Position numbers and translations under genes: made by a program. 64,000 nucleotides of DNA. Origin: Mallotus nudiflorus (taxonomy: Eukaryota > Streptophyta > Magnoliopsida > Malpighiales > Euphorbiaceae). The stretch is from positions 4,340,001 through 4,404,000 of the forward strand of contig CANTUR010000125.1 of assembly GCA_947683625.1 (NCBI GenBank), written 5' to 3'. The notes beneath the pieces are model-generated. The model saw only the letters and a program-made list of their open reading frames with translations, ran no database searches and was not told the DNA's origin. The first letter of the stretch is position 1, and each line of letters starts with the position of its first letter. Shown piece after piece: positions 56,716 through 64,000 of this stretch.

Positions 56716-58241
56716 TGATATAATGAAAATGTCCATAGTTATTTAGGTTAGTTAAGGCTTGTTTTCATTAGTTTTCATTATGTTTTATGTGTTTATTTGA
56801 TTATGAAATTTTTATTTTTACTTGTTTTATCTTTATGGTTTATTATGTACGTTTTATACATGTTTTAGGCTCAAATTAAGTTTGGAAGAGACTTAGAGTT
56901 AATTAGAACAAGTTGGGAAGCACAAGAAGTCAAGCTTCAATCTTGAGAAGAGGTATGAGTCATCACTAGAGGTATGACTCATAACAAAGAGCCTTCATGA
57001 TGAGTCATCACAGTAATGCCCATTCAAAGAGTTATAATTTTCTAGTTTGAATAGTTTTTGTATTTTGGCCATAACTTCTTCTAAAGACATTTAAATTAGG
57101 TGATTCAAGTTGTGCTAAAAATATGACAAAAGGATCTACAACTTTCATAAAGGAACATTCTTGAGTTAAGGTCATCTAGATGGATGAAAATGCCTTTAAA
57201 GCTACAATATCTGCAAAGGAGAGTGACTATTCATGTCAAGTGGTGCCTTTCTAACTCTAAATGAATTCTAGTCACTTCTAGCCACTTATAAGGTCTATAA
57301 ATACATAAATTTAGCCTTGTTTTAAATATGAAGAATATAAGTGGTGTTTTAGAGATAGATAATAAGTGAGATATATGAAGTAGACATAGAGAGCATTGTA
57401 AAAGAACAATTATTACTATTTAGTTTTTATTTTAGAAATAATTTTTCAAATCCAGTTTTAGAGGAGACAAACTTAAATATGACAAATCCAAGAAGCAAAG
57501 GAAGATCATTCACCATCGAGCAACTTTTAGAAGACATAGTAGAAGGGTTTTATTCATTCAATCTTTTCTCTTCCCTTTTCTATATTGTATTTGATTATTG
57601 TTTGCTTTCTTAATCATGTATTTTGGCTAAGTCTTATATGAGGATTGCAATGATGAATTATTCTTAATAACAACATTTTTATCTTTTACTATTTATGATT
57701 TAATTTTAATTAGTGCAAATAGTGTTATGTATGCTTGATCATTATATGTAACTTGTTAATCAAAATATTCATAACGAGAGTTAGGGTAATTTGGTGGAAT
57801 GTAATTGAAATTACTTAAGAATTGAATATTTCTTAGAGACAAGGATTTCATCTTAAAGGAATAAGAATTAGTATAATATCTTTTTAGTTTTCTTTTATCT
57901 CTAAAATAACACGAGAGTGCTTGTAGACTCTAAGAGGAAATACCTTTAATCGACAATGAGAATTGCTTTTGAAGACTATAACTAATTTCCAATCAATATG
58001 TTATATGATAATTATATGCAAAGTTCTTATTTAATTCTTAATTGTAAATTCTCTCATGCATATATTTTATTATAATTTCTCATAAGAATTTCTAGTAATT
58101 AGTTAGTAAGTTACATTCTTTTTATTTGTTATGTTAACTATTATTATCTTGATATTACTTTGTCTATTCATTTGAGTTTTCATTTGGTTATTACAAAGTT
58201 CAAATTCTCAAGTGTTTGACACTCGACTTTCTCTATGCTAA
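56716..58241. other. Unassigned insertion after element E
   Basis: It starts TGATATAATGAAAATG inside the gag start of element E and is interrupted by element F at 58242. There is no frame of note. Its composition, and a conserved-looking stretch around TTTTGGCCATAACTTCTTC (57074), suggest LTR or leader sequence of another retroelement whose remainder lies beyond F, off-window. I do not recognise the family. Confidence 0.4.
56956..57007. promoter_or_regulatory. Cluster of three TGA(G/C)TCA motifs
   Basis: TGAGTCA at 56956 and 57001 and TGACTCA at 56975. The first two form a perfect inverted repeat with arms ATGAGTCAT and ATGACTCAT. The motif is the GCN4-type bZIP site; use in this element is inferred only from clustering. 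Confidence 0.4.
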
Positions 58242-58940
58242 TGTCACGACCCAAAACAGGGGCCATGACCGGCGCTAGGGAATGGGAATTCTTTCGAATC
58301 CGGAACCCGTAGCAAGCCTAAAAATAAAATAAACATGCAATAATAACAATAACAGTATTATATGCAGCGGTAATAAAAATCATAAATATCATAATATTAT
58401 TTACATCAACTGGATTTAAATCAAATCTCATCTCATAGATATATAAATCTTTAAATACAAATCCAGTTTCAATATAATACATCTCTTTAAATAAAATACA
58501 TGAAATCCCACACTTTAATTCACAACTACTGTAGTGTCTAGATTATAAAAATAAGACTCAAGTAGATAATTTACACAAAGAAGCCGGGGCGAAATAAATC
58601 CGGCGTATCGACCTGCTACTGAGGTCTGAAGATGTTGACTCTCCTGAAAAATAGTCAACGGAGGGGAGTCAGAACTCACTGAGTGAATTACTATAATATA
58701 TATACATACACACTAAATGATAATGCATACAGTCAACAGTATCTATCTAATATATATATACAGGCAATTACACACAGATGCAATAAAATCATTTTTATAT
58801 ATTTTATCTGAAAATCATCTTTTATGAAGGATCAAATAGAACCCTAGAATATCGCAACCTCCGAAATAGTGTTAGACAACACTCTAGCCACACAGGCTCA
58901 CTTAATCCAAATATATCCACTTAATCCATTCAGACAGTAG

Positions 58941-59031
58941 ATTGGCCCCGAGACACTAAGTCAACCGAGCTCCAACAGTCTAACTGCCAGTGTGATTGGC
59001 CCCGAGACACTTGGTCAACCGAGCTCCAGCA
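58941..59031 (-). repeat. Two-unit 54-bp repeat in LTR F
   Basis: ATTGGCCCCGAGACAC and CAACCGAGCTCCA recur at 58941 and 58995. Confidence 0.7.
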
Positions 59032-60944
59032 ATCACACCCAAATCACATCACACATATCAAATAATCACATAAAATCAATATCCACAAATAAGTTAGTAT
59101 TATAGCCTAAATACTATAGGCGTACCGGTACGTACTCGGTCCTAGTGCTGCTCACTAGGTAGCACATTCTATCGATATCCTTCATTAATAAATATAAAAC
59201 ATTCATTCACAAAAATAAATGATGCATGAAGTTCAATAAAATATCAACATAAATCATATATATACTAGAAATATACCAAAAATAAACCAGGTATATTTCG
59301 AGTATATATACGTCAAATGAATTCAATCAAATTATAAATTAACTTGGAAATATATTTAAAAACATTTTAAATATATTTTATTTACAAAACATGCATATAA
59401 TTTAATATATACCAAAAATAAACCAAAAATATACTTAAATACAAATCATATTATTTATGCATTTTAATCAAAATAAAATATATATTTCTAAATCATGCGT
59501 CCTAAAGCATATATATATAGTATAGTAACTCACCTAGTGCGCTCCACGAGACGGGTCCGATGGGCCTGGTCCACTAGCCCTCGGTCTCAACATAACTAAA
59601 TAAGAAATAAATAATCGACATCAGAATAACCCTAACAGAAATCCTAGAATTCGATCTAGAGTATTAAATACAGAATTAGAAATTATGGTTCGACTGGATA
59701 TCACATTTTACGAGAATTCTACCAAAAATTCGGCAGAACCTCCCCTGTAAAACGGACATCTCTCTACTCAAAAGAGTAGAGCCGACCCTGCAAAGAAACA
59801 CACTTCCAAAAATAGGCTCAACACAAACCACAACCCCTCGGTCGGACTCCAAACTACAGTCCACCGACCGGGGTCCACAAACACAGAATAATTCCAGATA
59901 TACCAAAAATATCCTTATAGCATAGAAATTCATTTTATAGGTAGAAATTACATAATTAACCTTTAAACACAGTAAAAACCGATAAAAACTCATTTTATTA
60001 GAAAAACCGTATATTATATATATAATTGAAAATAATTTACGAAAAATAGTTTTAATTAGTTAAAAATACTAAATAATTTGTAGAAATCATTTTTATACCT
60101 TAAATAACTATTAAAACCAATTAAATTACATTTTTAGCCAATTTAGGGTAAAATTACCAAAATACCCCTATATATATAAATATACTTAAATTACTTCAAA
60201 AATTCACCAAAAATTATACAATTATCCAAAAATTAATTTCTCAACATATTTATCAATAATATTAATAATTAAACCCAATTATCCAATTAATTTCAAATAA
60301 AAACACATTTAACCTAATTTTCCCAAAATTACATAAACTCAAATAATTCAAAATAAATACTTAGAAATTCATAACAATTCCAAATAAATTCCTATAATTC
60401 ATTTCAACACCTAATTTAACCATAAAACACAATTTGATAATTTAAATAATTAATTTCCGAAAATTAGAAAATAATATTAAAATTTTCAAAAATACCCAAA
60501 AATCCAAATAATTTCCAAAAATTCCACAAAAATTCATACATGTAGATTGAGCTACTAGGATCAACATTTGTGAAGGGAGTTTTCATGAATAAATCAATTC
60601 AAAGCTTAAAAAAACCAAAAACCCTAATAGGCCGAAATTGAAAATTCGAAACCTAAGCAAATCTAGACCATTTAAGCTCAAACCAAAGCTCGAATCACAC
60701 TCACCGGAGCTCAAGGAGAAGAAAGAGACCGGCGGTGTCAAAAACGGTGGCCGAAAATGGGAGAAACGGTAAAGGGACGATTTTCGGCCAAAAAGGAAAA
60801 CAGGGGCTGCCGGTGCTGGGGAAGGGAGCTGCTGGCGGCGGGGGACGGCTGGGAACAGTGGTGGCAAGCCGGGAGGCACACCGATGGTAGGTGACCGGAG
60901 TTGCAGCGGGAGGGAAGGGATGGGTGGTGGTCGGGCGCGCGGGA

Positions 60945-61030
60945 GGGAAAGAAGAAGAAGAAAAAGAAAAAGAAAAAGAAAGAAAAGAAAAAGAAAAGAA
61001 AAAGAAAAAAAGAAAAAAAAAAGAAAAAAA
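60945..61030. repeat. GAAA-rich low-complexity tract in LTR F
   Basis: Nearly pure purine run of GAAGAA, GAAAAA and GAAA units on the plus strand. On the element's own strand it is a pyrimidine tract. Confidence 0.85.
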
Positions 61031-61451
61031 ATAAAAAATAAAATAATAATAAAAATAATTTTAATACTTTAATAATAAATAAAATAATTAAATAACAATA
61101 AATTAATAAATAAATAATAAAATATTAGGGTAATATATATATTAAACCCTAATTAAATAAATATTCACACACATAGTCTTTATTTAGTATTTTAAAAATA
61201 CGCATGAGTTCATGCAAGTCCGAAAATATATTTAAAATAATTAATATTAAAATATTTCCATGAAAATTTCCCCAAAAATGCAAGTCCCGGGAAAATTTTA
61301 CGTAAAACACTGTAAATAATACACAATAATAAAAATAGGTTTTAAATACATAACAACTTATGAAAATATCATCTAATATACAGAAATTGTTAAAATTGCA
61401 TATCCCGGTACAGTGTAAAAAATATTTTAAAAAAACACGGGATATTACAGT

Positions 61452-61463
61452 CTTCCCCCCTTA
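61452..61463 (-). promoter_or_regulatory. Polypurine tract of element F
   Basis: AAGGGGGGAAGA on the minus strand, two bases before the LTR start. Confidence 0.8.
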
Positions 61464-61496
61464 CAAGAATTCGTCCCCGAATTCCAGAAAACAAGA

Positions 61497-64000
61497 TCAA
61501 GAAGGAAAGAGATACGGGTAAGAAGCTCGCATCTCAGCTTCAGTCTCCCACGTATGCTCCTTGACTCTATCACTACGCCACAGAACCTTGACCATCGGAA
61601 TCTGCTTCGATCGCAACTGTCGAACTTGATAATCAACGATCGCCACAGGTTCTTCCACAAACGTCAAATCTTCACTCACTTCTACACTGTCGGGCTGCAA
61701 GACATGTGAAGGGTCTGAGATATACTTCCTTAACATCGAGATATGAAATACTGGATGCACCTGTGACATACTCGGAGGCAAATCCAACCGATATGCAACA
61801 GTGCCAACTCTCTCCAGAATCTCAAACGGTCCAATATATCTCGGTGCTAACTTACCCTTCCTGCCAAATCTCATCACACCCTTCATCGGAGATACTTTCA
61901 GAAAAACAAAATCTCCAACCTGAAACTCCACATCTCTATGCCTAGGATCCACATAACTCTTATGTCTGCTAACTGCGGTCTCTAATCTTCGCTTAATCAA
62001 GGCGACTTTCTCTGCAGCATCCTGAACCATCTCAGGTCCAGTTAAAACTCTCTCACCAATCTCATCCCAACTCAGAGGGGATCTACACTTCCTTCCATAC
62101 AAAGCCTCATACGGTGCCATACCAATACTGCTATGGTAGCTGTTATTATATGCAAACTCAACAAGCGACAAATGATCATCCCAGCTACCTCCCAAATCCA
62201 AGACACACATCCTCAACATATCTTCCAGTGTCTGGATCGTCCTCTCAGACTGGCCATCTGTTTGAGGATGAAAAGCAGTACTGAAATCAAACCTAGTGCC
62301 CATCACTTCCTGCAACTTCTGCCAAAAACGAGAAGTAAACACCGAACCTCTATCTGACACAATGGACACAGGTACTCCATGAAGGCATACGATATGCTTC
62401 ACATACAACTTCGCCAATCTAGCAACTGAATATGTGGCTTTCACAGGCAAGAAATGTGCAGACTTTTTCAATCTGTCTACAATCACCCAGATAGAATCGT
62501 ATCCATCCCTCGAATGAGGTAAACCGACCACAAAATCCATAGCTATCCTTTCCCACTTCCACTCGGGAATAGGAAGAGGCTGAAGCTTCCCAGAAGGCTT
62601 CTGATGTTCGGTTTTCACTTGCTGACACGTCAAACACTTAACAACATAATCAGCGACATCTTTCTTCAATCCGTCCCACCAGTATAAATCTCTAATACTA
62701 TGGTACATCTTAGTAACACCTGGATGAACGCTGTAAGCTGTAGAATGTGCTTCCTCTAGGATCTCTTCTCTCAAATCATCCACATCAGGAACACACAATC
62801 TACCACTGATCCACAACACACCATCATCATCGAGTGTGAAATCAGTGAACTTCCCTGCTCGAACATTCTTTACAAGCTCTTCTAGAATAGGATCTCGGCT
62901 CTGAGCTGCTTTAATCCTATCCCTCAGTACAGATCGCACTTTAAACTGAGCTAGCAGTCCACCTGATCTACTAATCTTCATTATTAGACCTTGATCCACC
63001 ATCAGATGCAACTCCTGGATCAATGGTCTCCTCTCAACACTGATGTGAGCAAGACTACCTGAGGACTTCCTACTCAAGGCATCTGCTACCACATTAGCTT
63101 TACCCGGATGATATAAGATCTCACAATCATAATCCTTCAACAATTCCAACCATCTTCTCTGCCTCAAATTCAAATCTCATTGCTGGAAAATGTACTTAAG
63201 GCTCTTGTGATCAGTAAATATCTCACAAGTCACCCCGTACAGATAATGTCTCCAAATCTTCAAAGCAAAGATCACTTCAGCCATCTCAATATCATGTGTA
63301 GGATAATTCTGCTCATGCTTCTTCAACTGCCTCGAAGCATAGGGTATCACCCTTCCATTCTGCATCAACACACAACCAAGACCAATTCTAGAGGCATCAC
63401 AGTAAACTGTGAACTTATCCACACTATTAGGAAAAGCTAATACTGGCGCTGTGGTCAACTTCTCCTTCAACAACTAAAAACTGTTCTCACAAGCTTCTGA
63501 CCACTCGAATCTAACATTCTTCTGAGTCAAGCGAGTCATAGGGGCTGCTATTCTGGAAAAATCCTGCACAAACTGCCTATAATACCCGGCTAAACCCAGA
63601 AAACTCCGAATCTCTGTGACAGAAGTAGGTCTAGGCCATTCAGATACTGCCTCAATCTTCTGTGGATCAACCTGAATACCTTCTTTAGACACTACGTGTC
63701 CAAGAAAAGAAACACTCTCCATCCAGAAATCACACTTAGAGAATTTAGCATAAAGCTGATGATCTCTCAGTGTCTGTAGTACAATCCTCAAATGATATAC
63801 ATGCTCCTCCATACTCCTTAAATATACCAGTATATCATCAATGAAGACTACTACAAACTGATCCACATACGGTCTGAATACTCTGTTAATCAAGTCCATA
63901 AAAGCTGCTAGTGCATTCGTCAAACCAAAAGACATCACCAGAAACTCATAATGGCCATATCTAGTGTGGAATGCTGTCGTAGGAATATCATATTCACTAA
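61497..64000 (-). pseudogene. pol: pol of element F: RT, RNase H, integrase, chromodomain
   Basis: One minus-strand frame from the window edge to the stop at 61497, with two in-frame stops: TAG at 63474-63476 (start of the RNase H connection) and TGA at 63177-63179. RT shows LVMSFGLTNA (about 63940) and FIDD (63845-63834). RNase H shows YCDASRIGLG (about 63400). Integrase has a zinc domain (H..H..CLTCQQ, about 62640), the first Asp in AMDFVVGLP, the second in VSDRGSVF and the Glu in QTDGQSERT (about 62265). The C-terminal chromodomain (VDYQVRQLRSKQIPMVKVLW, HTWETE) ends at 61497. Such chromodomains direct insertion to heterochromatin. Apart from the two stops the frame is clean, so the element is fairly young. 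Confidence 0.9.

Larger units (their letters stand above)
58242..61449 (-). repeat. 3' LTR of element F
   Basis: On the minus strand it starts TGTAATATCCCG (61449) and ends GGGTCGTGACA (58242), so TG...CA ends are intact. It is about 3.2 kb. An AT-rich TATATATAT (61132-61141) may be the TATA box. A long GAAA tract and a proline-rich but family-typical open stretch (60879-60583) follow. The other LTR is off-window. Confidence 0.85.
58242..64000 (-). mobile_element. Element F: Tekay/Del-type Ty3/gypsy chromovirus, 3' part
   Basis: Minus-strand element cut by the right window edge. RT, RNase H, integrase and chromodomain lie at 64000-61497, then a polypurine tract and the 3' LTR 61449-58242. 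The long LTR (3.2 kb) and the chromodomain ending fit Tekay. GC content of its coding part is higher than that of the neighbours. The target duplication on this side would be GCTAA (58237-58241). Confidence 0.88.

Noticed and set aside
60583..60879. 98-residue proline-rich minus-strand frame
   Set aside because: It lies within the LTR of element F, downstream of its promoter region; no domain, and it probably has no protein role.
1..64000. Host single-copy genes, tRNA or rRNA genes
   Set aside because: No exon structure outside the antisense element gene, and no tRNA-like or rRNA-like segment was recognised.

Overview
The window is plant nuclear DNA, almost certainly from a flowering plant. 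It is AT-rich and holds no recognisable single-copy host gene. Everything that can be identified is a retroelement: several Ty3/gypsy elements of the Tat/Ogre type, one Ty3/gypsy chromovirus of the Tekay/Del type, and two copies of an endogenous pararetrovirus (family Caulimoviridae). The nesting, internal stops and frameshifts are typical of heterochromatin. The species cannot be told from the sequence.

Layout. Element A (1-12541; its 5' LTR runs off the left edge) is a non-autonomous Tat-type element with a broken gag and a protease/G-patch frame but no reverse transcriptase (RT) or integrase. It lies inside a C-family remnant (12542-13354). Element B (13355-22738) is a second non-autonomous element: gag only, 3' LTR truncated. 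An AT-rich unassigned stretch (22739-23430) leads to a second C-family remnant (23431-24294) that runs into the LTR of element C. That LTR is split by D (24386-39543), a solo LTR of the B family flanked by the 5-bp repeat TGCGC. D is itself split by the pararetrovirus pair. Element C (LTR 39549-41788, internal 41791-53143, 3' LTR 53144-53447) carries a full but decayed gag-protease-RT-RNase H-second RNase H-integrase set. On its opposite strand is a captured plant-mobile-domain (PMD) gene that appears to keep introns. Element E (53448-56715) sits in C's 3' LTR. An unassigned segment (56716-58241) follows, and then the Tekay element F on the minus strand (58242-64000), cut by the right edge.

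The pararetrovirus is the most striking locus. Two nearly identical copies, about 6 kb each, face each other tail to tail (27003-33013 and 33203-39213) around a 189-bp spacer. No net insertion or deletion separates the arms over 6 kb. Both carry the same in-frame stop between the protease and RT parts. Each keeps a TATA box and an early AATAAA pointing at the other copy, so a transcript from either promoter that passed the early poly(A) signal would be antisense to the opposite copy. This looks like a natural source of double-stranded viral RNA.

A second theme is structured repeats. Element B has, just before its polypurine tract, a long array of short hairpins whose arms vary together while the loop stays similar. 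Element A has an unrelated array of the same design in the same place. The U3 parts of LTRs A, B, D and E carry arrays of quasi-palindromes built on the same plan.

Genes as a set: C, when intact, could have supplied RT and integrase activity to A- and B-like elements that share its type of primer-binding site. F is independent. None of the retrotransposon proteins is intact. The left pararetrovirus copy is the only element with long open frames.
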